Notes under the pieces: generated by a model
Database searches by the model: none
Told to the model about the DNA's origin: nothing
The model's input: the letters and a program-made list of their open reading frames with translations, nothing else
In this document: in pieces, positions 21,195 to 33,448 of the stretch
Layout: every line of letters begins with the position of its first letter
How positions within the stretch are numbered: position 1 is the stretch's first letter
Position numbers and translations under genes: made by a program
Source of the DNA: Neocallimastix lanati (nom. inval.)
Taxonomy: Eukaryota; Neocallimastigomycota; Neocallimastigomycetes; Neocallimastigales; Neocallimastigaceae
Assembly (NCBI GenBank): GCA_016946835.1
Contig: JACVTC010000220.1
Span: 1-64,000, forward strand
Reading direction: 5' to 3'
DNA: 64,000 nt

Positions 21195-23740
21195 AAGAAT
21201 AATCATTGAATAATCTCCACAGTATAACATTTCTCCTTCTCTAAAAGATTCACCAATTTTAATTTCACTGGCATCATATGGTCTATTAGTAATAGTTTTT
21301 TTCGCAGCCCATTTATATTCACCAGTACTCGATCTTAAAATAAAATTTTTATATTTCACATATAAATAGTAGTATTCATCACTTACAAAATATTCTTTAT
21401 GTAATAAATATTGACCATTATTTAATTCTATATTACCGTTATTTAATACGGATAAAGAAAAATCGAATCATTAATATTAGTATATTCTGCAATATTGAAA
21501 TTATAGATAATCTTTTCATTATAATCACTATAAAATAATAAATTGTCTATTAGACTGATAAGAGTATTTTCAGTTTTTTCATTAGGTGATATATAATAAA
21601 TTAACATTTTATTCATTGTGTATATGGTGTTACAATTTGTGCTATTGGAAATAAAATAATCACATAAATGTAAACTACTATATAATTCCCATATGTGATG
21701 AGTATTATTATAAGCTATTAACTTATCTGATGAGGCTTCATACGTTAGTTCCATGTTTAAATTATTATTAACGATAACATTATCATTAATATATAAATTA
21801 TTATTAGCTAAAGTAATATTTTTAACACCTCCTACAGCCGCATTTTTAAATTCTAAACCTGTAATACTAGATAAATATATAAAATCTTCATTATTACCTT
21901 TTTCAGAAGAATAGATTTTATCGAAAGCAACCATTGAATTATCAACAGTAATTACATTATTTATTCCATGACTACTACCCTAGAGTGGTCTATTTACTTG
22001 TCTTATACTAGATAAATATCTTATACCGGAGTATTTCCATATCGGTTCCCAATTTTTTACATTAAAAATCATTAATTCTGGTTATTTCATATTTGGTCTA
22101 TATTCAATAGACAATCTATTATATTTATTAAGATTATTACCTTTTTCATCGAATTTAGGATCAATGGATACAATCGTTTTTTTGGTTTTGTTGTTACAAA
22201 TTAGAAATAGACCTTGATTATTTAATTGTAATTCCTTAACTCCTTCATCCTTTGGACAACTTTGTATAATTGTGGTTTCGTTCAAGTTACCATTAATAAG
22301 TTTAACTTCAGTATCCGTAACATTTAAATACATATTATAATCTGATAATAATGATTCTCCAGGTAATAAATTATTAAAGTAGCATTTTTTAATGAAGATT
22401 GGATCTTCATTGGAATTTTCAAAATAATTATAATTATATATATCTGTTTCTGAAAATATTTCATATATATATTTATTTCTTACATGTTCTGAACAAGATG
22501 TAATTTCATATAAAACGGGATTAACAAATCTAATATGACCATCGTATAATCTTTATTCCAATTACTCCAATAAACATTATGGTATTGATCTTCAACAATT
22601 AATTCACCTTCGTTAGTTAATGTTAAATAGAATTTATAACTATTTAAAAGGTTTTCTGAGTCAACAAGAGCTAACGGGTTAATCGAATGCCATATAGAAT
22701 AATTGCTTTTATCTCTTAATATAATTTCACCTAATGGAGAAAAAACAATTTTATAAGGACCATCAAACAAATCAATATTAGCTGTATTGGAAGACCAAGT
22801 AGTTCTTGAATTATCTTTTATTACCATATTTCCAGTTTTTTGAACATAAAATCTATATTTTTTATTTTCAGATATTAGTGCTTCATTTTGATTCAACCTA
22901 TTAGAACAATTCATTTCAATTGTATTAGTATTAAGATCTTTAACAACTTTAATATTATGTACATTATGTTTATCATAATATTCATAATCGGCTTTTATAT
23001 TACCGTTAATACTCAATGGATATACATATTCTACTGGAAAAGCGTAACCATTATAATTTTCTTGATGACCTTTAATTTCCCAAATTTTTACACCTACGCC
23101 ATCGTATAAAGTCACTGAAGCTCCTATTCTCACATCATCTTCATCTTTAATATGTAAATAATAACCTTTATCATCTGGGAAACCTACATTAAAAGGTAAA
23201 TCTTTAGGTAAAGAATCCCAAATAATATAATCATCGTCTTCTATAGTTATTCCATTTGGATTATCCGAAGTAGGAGATGTTGTACTAGTTGCTGTTGTTG
23301 TTGTTGTTGTTGTTGCAGTTACGGTAGCATTATTAGTTGTAGTAGAATTATTATTATTTGTAATAATGATACTTGTTGAAGATTTATTAATGTTTGTAGG
23401 AATAATAGTAGTTGTAGATTTATTACTGTTAATAGTAGTTGTTGTAGATTTATGGCTGCTTGTAGTAACTGTAATAGTTTTAGATTTATTATTGTTTGTG
23501 GTAACATTAGTAGTTGTAGATTTATGGTTGCTCGTTGTAGCAGTAGTACCTTTAGTTATAATGGGTTGTGTTTTTGGAAGATGTGGAATACGAGCTCTTT
23601 TTTCTTTTACACTTATTGTATTACTTTTAATAGAATTTGTCAATACAACATTATTATTATTAACTTTATAATAATCTAATATTAATTTTTTAATTCTTTC
23701 CTTTTCTCCATTCAAATTGTTATCTAAATCGATTATTTTT
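21195..23740 (-). pseudogene. Captured bulb-type-lectin-like gene fragment, broken
   Basis: The main ORF is 23715-22480 and coding sense continues in shifted frames to about 21195. The N-terminal part is a Thr/Ser/Asn-rich low-complexity linker (about residues 55-155). Then come repeats of the bulb-type (B-lectin) pattern, for example YVQKTGNMVIKDNSRTTW, GEIILRDKSNYSIW and NEGELIVEDQYHNVYW. Further repeats lie in 22333-22082, 21934-21443 and 21359-21165. Visible lesions: a frameshift near 22560, stops at about 22083 and 21982 that interrupt one continuous frame, and a frameshift near 21465. Both ends run into D sequence without a signal peptide or natural stop, so it is an internal gene fragment, antisense to D1. 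Carbohydrate binding is inferred from the repeat pattern only. Confidence 0.7.
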
Positions 23741-24441
23741 TATAATATATATATATTGTAAAATTAATTATTATTATTTATTTATTTATTAATACAAAAT
23801 ATATATAATATATAATATAAATTTATAAATTATTGTTCATTTAATTATTTATTTAAAATAAATTTTAATTCAAAATTTAAATTTCAATTTTTTAAATTGA
23901 AATTGCAATTAAATATTTATTTTAATTTTATTTAAATTTTATTTCTTTTTAATATTTCTTAATTTATTATTTCTTAAATTGTTCTTCTTTCATTGAATAA
24001 TTCAAATGAAAAGGAGCAATGTAAGAAATACAAATAAATTTATTAATAATTTATTTACATTTTTTAGTTATTATAATTTATTTAATTTAATATTTATTTA
24101 TTCATTTAATAATATAGTCATTTTATTTAATTTTATATTGATTTATACACTTAATAATTATATTTATTTTATTTAATTTATAATTATTTATTCACTTATA
24201 TTTATATATTAGTTAGAAAACAATATTAAGGTTTTCCCAAGTTAATTGGTTTTACTTAATATTGATTCATCTAGAGTTTTTCCGCTAATCTTTTCTCTAG
24301 ATGTTAAAAAGTTAAGGTTAGCGAAACTTTCAATAAATTATATAATTTTATATTTTTTTGGTTAATTATAATTTTTATTTTAAACTTACTACTTCCTTTA
24401 TGATAATGAATTTATACAAATTCATTAAGTAAAGGGAGCAA
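23741..24441 (+). other. Right internal region and polypurine tract of D1
   Basis: A/T-rich and non-coding; matched in inverted form at 30085-30800 (D2). Contains the inverted repeat AAATTTCAATTTTTTAAATTG near 23878. It ends with TTCATTAAGTAAAGGGAGCAA directly before the 3' LTR. Confidence 0.7.
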
Positions 24442-24918
24442 TGTAAGAAACTTAGATAAATTTATTATAAAATTTATCTACTATCTTTCATATTTAATAC
24501 ATTAATTTAATACATTAAATTATTGTATTTATTTTAACCAATAATATTTAATTATTAATTTATATATATTTGATTCTCTTGAGTTCTCTTCGATAAATCG
24601 AGAGTTATTATTTTAGAATTTTTATAATAAATAATAATTCAAATAAAATAATTAATTAATAAACAAATCCCATTTTAATAAAACATATTTTATAAATATT
24701 TGTGTCTTTTATTCCTTTTGTGTTATTGTTTATTATAAACTTTCTATAATAAACTTTATCTTATATTTAAGTTAAGTATAATTATTTATTTATATTATTT
24801 TATATTTATTTAATTATATTTAATTTTATTTTCTCAAATTAATGTTAATTAGTAATAATTAATGTTAATTTGTAGTTAAGAAATTATTTATAATTAATTT
24901 TATAAGTAATTTCTTACA
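24442..24918 (+). repeat. 3' LTR of D1
   Basis: 477 bp, TGTAAGAAACTTAG...TAATTTCTTACA. Compared with the 5' copy it has a 4-bp insertion (ATCTACTATC) and lesions in the hairpin (CGATAAATCGAGAG). Confidence 0.9.
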
Positions 24919-24922
24919 CGTG

Positions 24923-25194
24923 TGATACGGGGTGTCACTAAATACCTTGTATTTCCTATTAAATACTCTTAATAATAATAAAATAAAATTATTATTAAAT
25001 ATTCTTATTAAAATCTTTTATTAATATCAAATATAATAAAAATTATTATTAAATATTCTTATTAATTTCCTTTATTAATATCAAATATAATAAAAATTAT
25101 TATTAAATATTCTTATAAATTCTTTTATTAACATTAAATATAATAAAAATTATTATTAAATATTCTTATTAATTTCTTTTATTAATATTAAATA
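24923..25194 (+). repeat. Truncated LTR E1
   Basis: It starts TGATACGGGGTGTCACTAAATACC, identical to the start of E2 (43000). It holds about four ~55-bp tandem units and stops at a CGTGT (25195-25199) without the CCCGTATCA end seen in E2. Left flank CGTG (24919-24922). Confidence 0.75.
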
Positions 25195-25199
25195 CGTGT

Positions 25200-26618
25200 T
25201 GTTACGATACAAATAATAAATAAAAAATAAATAAAAAATTAAATAAAATGTTAAGATAATAACTGAATTTCAATATTAATAATTAATAATATAATAATAA
25301 TTTTTAAAATATTTAGGAATTAGTCTAGGCCAACTAATTACTAAATATTATTAACATATTGAAATTAATATATATTGAATAATATAAACACGTGATTGTC
25401 ATTAAATTAATTTCTACATATTATATTTTAATTATGAAATATAATATTTAGCTAATATTATATTCTTATATTTTATTTATATTAAATATTTATATTATTA
25501 TCTTACTTTATATTATCAATATCAAACTTATATTAATATTATTACATATTCATATTAATAATTAATATTTTAATAATTAATTATTTTATATAAATACATG
25601 TTTAAATCTTTTGACTAATCCTTTGTAGGATTATTGTAATTTAAATTCTAGTAATAATTATATAAAATAATAATATAATAAAATATTATTAAGATTAAAT
25701 AAAATTTATAATTTAAATAAAAAAAACTTAATTATAAAATTTACTAATAACAATATGTTTGAAATAAGAGTAAAACTAAATTATTAATTAATTACTATAA
25801 TTTGGCATCTTGACCTAATCGTTAAGACCAAATTATCTAAAAACCTTGACAAAACTATTAAGATTAATTAATAAATAAATAAGAATAAAATACTAAAGTA
25901 TTAAAATATATAATAAGGAAATTAAATATATATAAATAACTAAATTATTTAAAATAATGTATTAATTGTATTTATTTAATATTGTAATAGTAAACAATTA
26001 GATATTTTATTATAAATAATTAAAATTATATTTATTATTATTTTATATTTTTATTATAAAATTTTTATTATACTTTATTATATTTTTATTATTATCTTAT
26101 ATTAAATATTATATTAAAATTATATTTTATTATATTTTATTATTATAAAATTATTATAAAATTATTATATTTTATATTTTTATTTTTACTCCAATCAAAT
26201 AAATGTTTTAAAGATATAAAAAGAACAAAGTAAAACAATACTTTAGTTCTTCCTCTTCTTTCAACTTTATTTTTATATTTTTCTCTTAATTTTTCGAGAA
26301 TGAAATAGTAAATATTTAATATTAGTATTAATAAATAATTAAATAAATAATTTAATAAAATTAAATTGTTCTCTAGTTAAATTGATTAGTTTTGTTTTTG
26401 TGTTTTATTATAGTTAAGGATAAAATTAATTTTGGTTAGTTTAAATATTTAGTTTGTTTGGTAATTTAGTTTTAATTTAGAGATAAATTTTATTAAAATA
26501 TTTATTTAAGTTATTTATATTAGAATAGTTAAAATAATATTTATTTTGTTAGTGAAAAATTAGATTTTTAATTATTAGAATATATTATTTTTTTTTAATA
26601 ATCTTCAATTCTGTACCA
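25200..26618 (+). repeat. Solo LTR F1, interrupted by G1
   Basis: It starts TGTTACGATAC and ends AATTCTGTACCA. F2 (58860-59711) has the same ends and similar A/T-rich body. It contains TATA-like ATAAAAAGAACAAAG near 26216, also present in F2. G1 occupies 25249-25851. Confidence 0.7.
25249..25851 (+). repeat. Solo LTR G1
   Basis: 603 bp, TGTTAAGATAATAACTG...AAACCTTGACA. It is a homologue of 37949-38573 and, inverted, of 18556-19212. It contains CTAATCCTTTGTAGGATTATTG near 25616. A target duplication is not clear in the A/T-rich flank. Confidence 0.8.
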
Positions 26619-26621
26619 GTG

Positions 26622-27093
26622 TGTAAGAAACTTAGATAAATTTATTATAAAATTTATCTATCTTTCTTATTTAATACGTTAATTTAATACATTAAATTGT
26701 TGTATTTATTTTAACCAATAATATTTAATTATTAATATATATATTTGATTCTCTTGAATTCTCTTCGAGAAATCAAGAGTTATTATTTTAGAATTTTTAT
26801 AATAAATAATAATTCAATAAAATAATTAATAAATAAACAAAATATTTTTTTAATAAAACATATTTTATAAATATTTGTGTCTTTTATTCCTTTTGTGTTA
26901 TTGTTTATTATAGACTTTCTATAATAAACTCTATCTTATATTTAAGTTAAGTATAATTATTTATTTATATAATTTTATATTTATTTAATTATATTTAATT
27001 TTATTTTCTCAAATTAATGTTAATTAGTAATAATTAATGTTAATTTGTAGTTAAGAAATTATTTATAATTAATTTTATAAGTAATTTCTTACA
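26622..27093 (+). repeat. Solo LTR of the D family
   Basis: 472 bp, TGTAAGAAACTTAG...TAATTTCTTACA. If the ends are read as GTAAG...CTTAC, the flanks are AGTGT on both sides. It separates the GTACCA end of F1 from the start of L1. Confidence 0.88.
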
Positions 27094-27096
27094 GTG

Positions 27097-28056
27097 TGGT
27101 AAAGAATGAATTAATAACCTTTATTTTATTATTAATAATTCTTTACTAAATTGTACTTTCTTGATAACCTAAACTTAATAATAAAATTTAATTTATTTTG
27201 ATATAAATTAATTTTAACTTGTAAATAATGTAAATCAATTTTAATTAATTACTTTATTGTTATATTATTAAATATATGTATATATTAAAATACAATTGTA
27301 AATATTAAAATTATACTTTTAAGATACTAAATTATTAAAATTATTAATTAAATATTATTATAAAAATTATTATAAACTATTAATATTATAAAATTATTAA
27401 AATTATTAAATATTATTATAAAAATTTATTTATTATAACTATTAAATATTATTATTAAATTATTAAGATTATTAATTAAATTTATTATTAAAAATTATTA
27501 TTAAAAATTATTAATTATTATAAAAATTTATTATTTAAATATTATCAAATTTATTAATTAAATATTATAAAAATTTTATTTTATTTTGAAAATAATTACA
27601 AGTATTATTTAAAATAATTAAAGATTATTAAATTTATTATATTAATCTTTAAAAACAATCTATTTAACTTAAAAATATCAAAGAAAATAGTAAAAATTAT
27701 TTTCTATATATTTATTTTATAATAATTTTTAATTAAATTATATTTGAATATTATATTATTATATTTATAAAAATTAAAACAGAAATGAATTATTGATATA
27801 AAATTAATTCAATAATTCTATAAAATTACTTAAATTATAAACAAATAATTATACTTTAAATTTATAAAAAAATATAAATATTGTAAATATTTCTTAAAAA
27901 TTAAAAATATTTGTACTTTAAAAAAATAAATTTTTATATTAATAAATAATAAATAACTTTTAATAAAAAGAATTTTTTTTATTTAAAGTCAAAGCAGGGT
28001 AATACCCGTCCCTCCTGCTTGATTTTAAATCTATACGTGTCAACCCGAGTCTACCA
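27097..28056 (+). repeat. Solo LTR L1
   Basis: 960 bp, TGGTAAAGAATGAATT...CCCGAGTCTACCA. Right flank CGTG (28057-28060). A G+C-rich hairpin-like segment (AAAGCAGGGTAATACCCGTCCCTCCTGCTTG) lies near 27990-28021. Identified only by its ends, flank and position in the stack. Confidence 0.65.
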
Positions 28057-28060
28057 CGTG

Positions 28061-28547
28061 TGATAAATAACAAAATTAATAAATCTTGAAAATTTATTAT
28101 ACATAAAATCAAAACTAACCTTAGCCAAGTTTAATAATAATTTAATAAAATAAAATTAATTAATTAATTAATTAAATAAAACAAATAAATTACTTAAAAA
28201 TTACATTAATACTCAGATATGAAAGAAATATTATATATTTTTCAAAATAAAAATATTAAATTAAATTTAAAATAAAATAATTAATTTTTATAATTAGTTT
28301 TATAATAATTTTTATATTTAATTTTATAATTAAATAATATTTTTATAATAACAAAATTAATTAATTTAAAAAACAAAATATTTTTAATTATCTCTATAAT
28401 AAACAAATTTATTTATTTTATTATTAAATATTTATTTTATTATTAATTTTATTACTTTTATTTTATTTAATTATTCTTTTTATTTATAAATTATAAATAG
28501 TTTAATTTTAAAGAAAAATATAAATACTTGTAAATATTTCATGTAAA

Positions 28548-28590
<43 letters not shown>

Positions 28591-28828
28591 TAATTTTATA
28601 ATTTTAATAATCACTTTTAAATTTTATAATGTTTAATAAATTTTAATAAAAGATTTATAAAATAAAATATTAGAAAACAAGTGTTCTAATAAATCAAATT
28701 TTTAGTGTTATTTTTAATAAAACATTTTTTTTAATTCATAAATAACTTATACAGTTATTATTAAAATAAATTGAAATTTTCACTTTTTAATTCTATATTA
28801 AAATTAAGATAATTTCTAAAATTTATCA
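28061..28828 (+). repeat. Solo LTR M1
   Basis: 768 bp, TGATAAATAACAAAATT...AAAATTTATCA, flanked by CGTG (28057-28060 and 28829-28832). The same start and first ~500 bp recur at 63149. Contains an ATT array at 28551-28585. Confidence 0.75.
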
Positions 28829-28832
28829 CGTG

Positions 28833-29619
28833 TAATACAGAATGAACAAATAATACTAATTGTGCTAGAATAATATAAATTATTCTAACCTTATAGATTA
28901 TTCTATTCTATATAATTGGAACTTTCCAATATTCTTCAAATATTACTAAATAGAAATCTTAAGTTAATAAATCACCAATTAACTTATAATTCCTTTTTGA
29001 ATTATCGATCCGATTCCATTATAATGTATTAAAAATCTTTAGCCAAGAATATTGTCCTTGCCTACTTAATATATTAATATTATATTTCTTTTGTAATATG
29101 TTATATTGAAAATAATCAAATCAATTTAATTAGTTATTAAAATTTTCGTTATCAATTTAAATTTATTTTTAATAACTAAATTTAACTAAACCACAATTAA
29201 AATATTCTGTATAATTTCTTTATTTTTATTTTATATATATTAATATTAAACTATTATTAAATGATTAATAATTCAATAATATAAAACTAATATTTATAAC
29301 AATAATATTATTAACTAAAATAATAATTTAATTTCAATTTAAATGTTTTATTTATTAAAATAATTAGTAATTAGTTTATTAAGAAATAGTTAGGCTTTAC
29401 AAATTTTAATTTGATAAAAAAATATAAATACATGTAATTTTTAGTGAAATAAAATATAATCAATAACTTACCTTTATTAAATAAATAATTATATTATTAT
29501 TTTTCTTTTATAAATTTAAATAAATAAATATTGATTTTAAAACAAATTATTTTTTTTATTGTAATTTAATTATTTGTGTTAATTATTATTATATTCCAAA
29601 AACTATATGAACCATACCA
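28833..29619 (+). repeat. Solo LTR A2
   Basis: 787 bp, near-identical to the A1 LTRs, flanked by exact CGTG (28829-28832 and 29620-29623). Confidence 0.93.
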
Positions 29620-29623
29620 CGTG

Positions 29624-31001
29624 TGTAAGAAATTACTTATAAAATTAATTATAAATAATTTCTTAACTACAAATTAACATTAATTGTTACTAATTAACAT
29701 TAATTTGAGAAAATAAAATTAAATATAATTAAATAAATATAAAATAATATAAATAAATAATTATACTTAACTTAAATATAAGATAGAGTTTATTATAGAA
29801 AGTTTATAATAAACAATAACACTAAAATTTCAAGAACACTTTAAATTACAAAATACATAAATACTTTTTATTAAATAAATTATTTTATTAATTATTATTT
29901 ATTATAAAAATTCTAAAATAATAACTCTTGATTTATCGAAGAGAACTCAAGAGAATCAAATATATATAAATTAATAATTAAATATTATTGGTTAAAATAA
30001 ATACAATAATTTAATGTATTAAATTAATGTATTAAATAAGAAAGATAGATAAATTTTATAATAAATTTATCTAAGTTTCTTACATTGCTCCCTTTACTTA
30101 ATGAATTTGTATAAATTCATTATCATAAAAGAAGTAGTAAGTTTAAAATAAAAATTATAATTAACCAAAAAAATATAAAATTATATAATTTATTGAAAGT
30201 TTTGCTAACCTTAACTTTTTTACATCTAGAGAAAAGATTAGCGGAAAAACTCTAGATGAATCAATATTAAGTAAAACCAATTAACTTGGGAAAACCTTAA
30301 TATTGTTTTCTAACTAATATATAAATATAAGTGAATAAATAATTATAAATTAAATAAAATAAATATAATTATTAAATGTATAAATAAATATAAATTTAAA
30401 TAAAATGACTATATTATTAAATGAATAAATAAATATTAAATTAAATAAATTTTAATAACTAAGAAATGTAAATAAATTATTAATAAATTTATTTGTATTT
30501 CTTATATTGCTCCTTTTCATCTGAATTGTTCAATGAAAGAAGAACAATTTAAGAAATAATAAATTAAGAAATATTAAAAAGAAATAAAATTTAAATAAAA
30601 TTAAAATAAATATTTAATTGCAATTTCAATTTAAAAAATTGAAATTTAAATTTTGAATTAAAATTTATTTTAAATAAATAATTAAATTAACAATAATTTA
30701 TAAATTTATATTATATATTATATATATTTTGTATTAATAAATAAATAAATAATAATAATAATAATTAATTTTACAATATATATATATATATTGTATATTA
30801 TTCATTAAATGAATAAAAATAATAATAATAATTTGAATTTTAAATTATATGAATATGATATATAATTTTTCATATATATTAAATAAATAAATAATAATAA
30901 TTTATAATTTTATATTATAATTATCTTTATATTGTTCATTAGATGAATAAGTAAGTAATAATTTAAATTATACATATGTATTATTTATTAAATAAATAAA
31001 T

Positions 31002-31041
<40 letters not shown>

Positions 31042-32760
31042 TTATATTTTATATGTATAATTATACAACAAATAAATAAATATAATTTATAATTTAATTA
31101 TTACACAGTAAATAAATAAAAGTTCATATTTTTAGTTTATTTACTTTATATAATATTTATTTTTATTATTCAATAAACAAATGAATAATATTAATTTATA
31201 ATTTTATATTATAAATATTATGTATATCTACTTAAATAAATAAATAAATAATAATTTAAAATTTTATAATTTTTATATTATATTTTAGTTATAATTTTTT
31301 AGTGTATAAGTTTATACACAAATATGAGAATTACTCTCATAATATTATATGTAGAAATTAAATATATAATTAATAATTAATTATTTTATTATTTTATAAT
31401 TATATATTAGTAAATAAATTAAATAATTAAATTTTATAATTTTGTCAACAAATAAACCATAATAAATGGTTTAACAGAAAGCATTATCATTCAATCTAAA
31501 TTGAACGGCTTCTGCTATTGGTGTTAGTGTTACACCTGTTGACTATTCTACATGTAAAATTATTATTTATTTACAATTATTTTATTTATTTATTTATTTA
31601 TTTATTTATTACTTACTATTTGTTATTTATTTATTTATTTATTATTTATATTATCATTATTATAATTATTATTATTATTATATTATTATTATTATTAAAA
31701 TTATTTATTATTTGAAATTATTTAATTATTAAAAATAAAAATTTCAAATACTTATCTTTTTTAAATTATTTATTTATTTATTTAATTTATTTTGTTTATT
31801 TTTGTTTTCTTGTTTTTTATTTTGTTTTTTATTGTTTTGTTTTGTTTTTTGTTGTTTTGTTTTTTGTTATTTTGTTTTTGTTTACTTGTTAGTTTATTTG
31901 TTTGCTTTATTTTATTTTTTTTTATTATTATTATTATATTTTTTTTTTTTTAAGATATAATGTATAAATTTAATTATATATAAATAAATATAATAACATT
32001 ATATAAAAAGACGATATATAAAATAAAATAAAAGAGAATATAATGGTGAGTATATATTATTTTAATAAAGTAAACAAAAATAAATAAAGGAAATATGTAA
32101 ACAATAATGAAATAAATATTATGAAATTATATAATTAGAAAGAAAAAGTTTTGCAAATAATATAATATAATTCTTATATATAATTTGTTTTTTAATTGCT
32201 TTAAAATTTATTTATTTATATTTTTTTTTAATTATTATTTTAACATATTATTTCCAAAATTTTCTCTTTCAAAGAAGAGTTATTATTGTAAGAAATTACT
32301 TATAAAATTAATTATAAATAATTTCTTAACTACAAATTAACATTAATTATTACTAATTAACATTAATTTGAGAAAATAAAATTAAATATAATTAAATAAA
32401 TATAAAATAATATAAATAAATAATTATACTTAACTTAAATATAAGATAGAGTTTATTATAGAAAGTTTATAATAAACAATAACACAAAAGGAATAAAAGA
32501 CACAAATATTTATAAAATATGTTTTATTAAAATGGGATTTGTTTATTAATTAATTATTTTATTTGAATTATTATTTATTATAAAAATTCTAAAATAATAA
32601 CTCTTGATTTCTCGAAGAGAACTCAAGAGAATCAAATATATATAAATTAATAATTAAATATCATTGGTTAAAATAAATACAATAATTTAATGTATTAAAT
32701 TAATGTATTAAATAAGAAAGATAGATAAATTTTATAATAAATTTATCTAAGTTTCTTACA
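29624..32760 (-). mobile_element. D2, non-autonomous LTR element without cargo
   Basis: Inverted relative to D1: 3' LTR 29624-30084, internal 30085-32286, 5' LTR 32287-32760. The minus-strand primer site ATAATAACTCTT lies directly inside the 5' LTR (32275-32286). The polypurine junction TTGCTCCCTTTAC follows 30084. There are no coding frames beyond microsatellite reading frames, and it lacks the lectin-like segment. A ~36-nt T run lies at 31003-31038. Flanks are ACGTG (left) and TCGTG (right), 4 of 5 matching. Confidence 0.88.
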
Positions 32761-32765
32761 TCGTG

Positions 32766-33393
32766 TTACGGAACTAACTAATAATTCATATTATACTATT
32801 GGAAATTATAATTAAGTTTAATAACTTTATGTATTAAATATTTTAAACTATTTTTATAATTCCAAAATTTTATTTTTAATTTAAAAAAATTATATAAACT
32901 ATCAAATTAAATTGATTAATGACTAATTATTAAATAATTATTATTTAATTAAATTGATTAATGACTAATTATTAAATAATTATTATCTTATATTAATTAA
33001 ATTGTTTTATTATTATATTTAATTATTATTAATATTAAATTGTTTCAAGAATTATTATCAAAAATATTACCAATAATTTTATTGTTAAATTTTTTAATTT
33101 TATCATTATTAATATTTTGTCATTAAAGATAATATTAATTATATTAGTATTAATATTTTTATTATTAAAATAACTTTTAAAAAATAAATAAAATCACATG
33201 TAATAATTATACTAATAAGAATTAAAATAATTTAAATTATTATAAAATTCATGTAGTAAAAATGTATAAAAGAAAAAGAAAATACTTAATAAAAAATGAA
33301 GAGTTAAAAAATAAAAAAAACTGAAAGTGAAATTAAATTATTAACTAATATAATATTTTCATTTTTTTTGAAGTTTATTGTGTACCTGCACCA
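32766..33393 (+). repeat. LTR-like segment N1
   Basis: It begins TTACGGAACTAAC after CGTG and ends GTACCTGCACCA, resembling the ends of F-type LTRs. No coding sequence; A/T-rich with repeated TAATGACTAATTATTAAATAATTATTA near 32920-32985. A weak call based on ends only. Confidence 0.45.
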
Positions 33394-33399
33394 TTCGAC

Positions 33400-33448
33400 T
33401 GATAAAGTACGAAGTTCAGGTTCGGCTCTTTTAAGGTTTATTCTTTTA
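33400..33448 (-). repeat. Outer fragment of the J1 3' LTR
   Basis: TGATAAAGTACGAAG through AAGGTTTATTCTTTTA matches 40003-40047 of the intact LTR. The remainder resumes at 38574. It includes GGTTCGGCTC followed by TTTT, a B-box-like string. Confidence 0.85.

Larger units (their letters stand above)
18507..24918 (+). mobile_element. D1, non-autonomous LTR element with captured lectin-like gene fragment
   Basis: 5' LTR 18507-19640 (interrupted by solo LTR G2), primer site 19641-19652, internal region, polypurine tract AAAGGGAGCAA at 24431-24441, 3' LTR 24442-24918. No gag or pol is encoded. LTR ends (TGTAAGAA...TTTCTTACA), primer site and polypurine junction match those of B1, so B1-type proteins could mobilise it. 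Comparison with the inverted copies D2 (29624-32760) and D3 (45853-49484) shows the same internal flanks (about 19641-21190 and 23740-24441) but about 2.55 kb of extra, gene-like DNA only in D1. The right flank is CGTGT; the left flank was altered by B2. Confidence 0.85.

Noticed and set aside
23366-23671. Val/Leu-rich plus-strand ORF
   Set aside because: It is the antisense of the Thr/Asn-rich linker of the lectin-like fragment.
33390-33436. A second tRNA gene
   Set aside because: Only a B-box-like string is present; no acceptor, D or anticodon arms can be folded, and the same sequence is the end of the J LTR.
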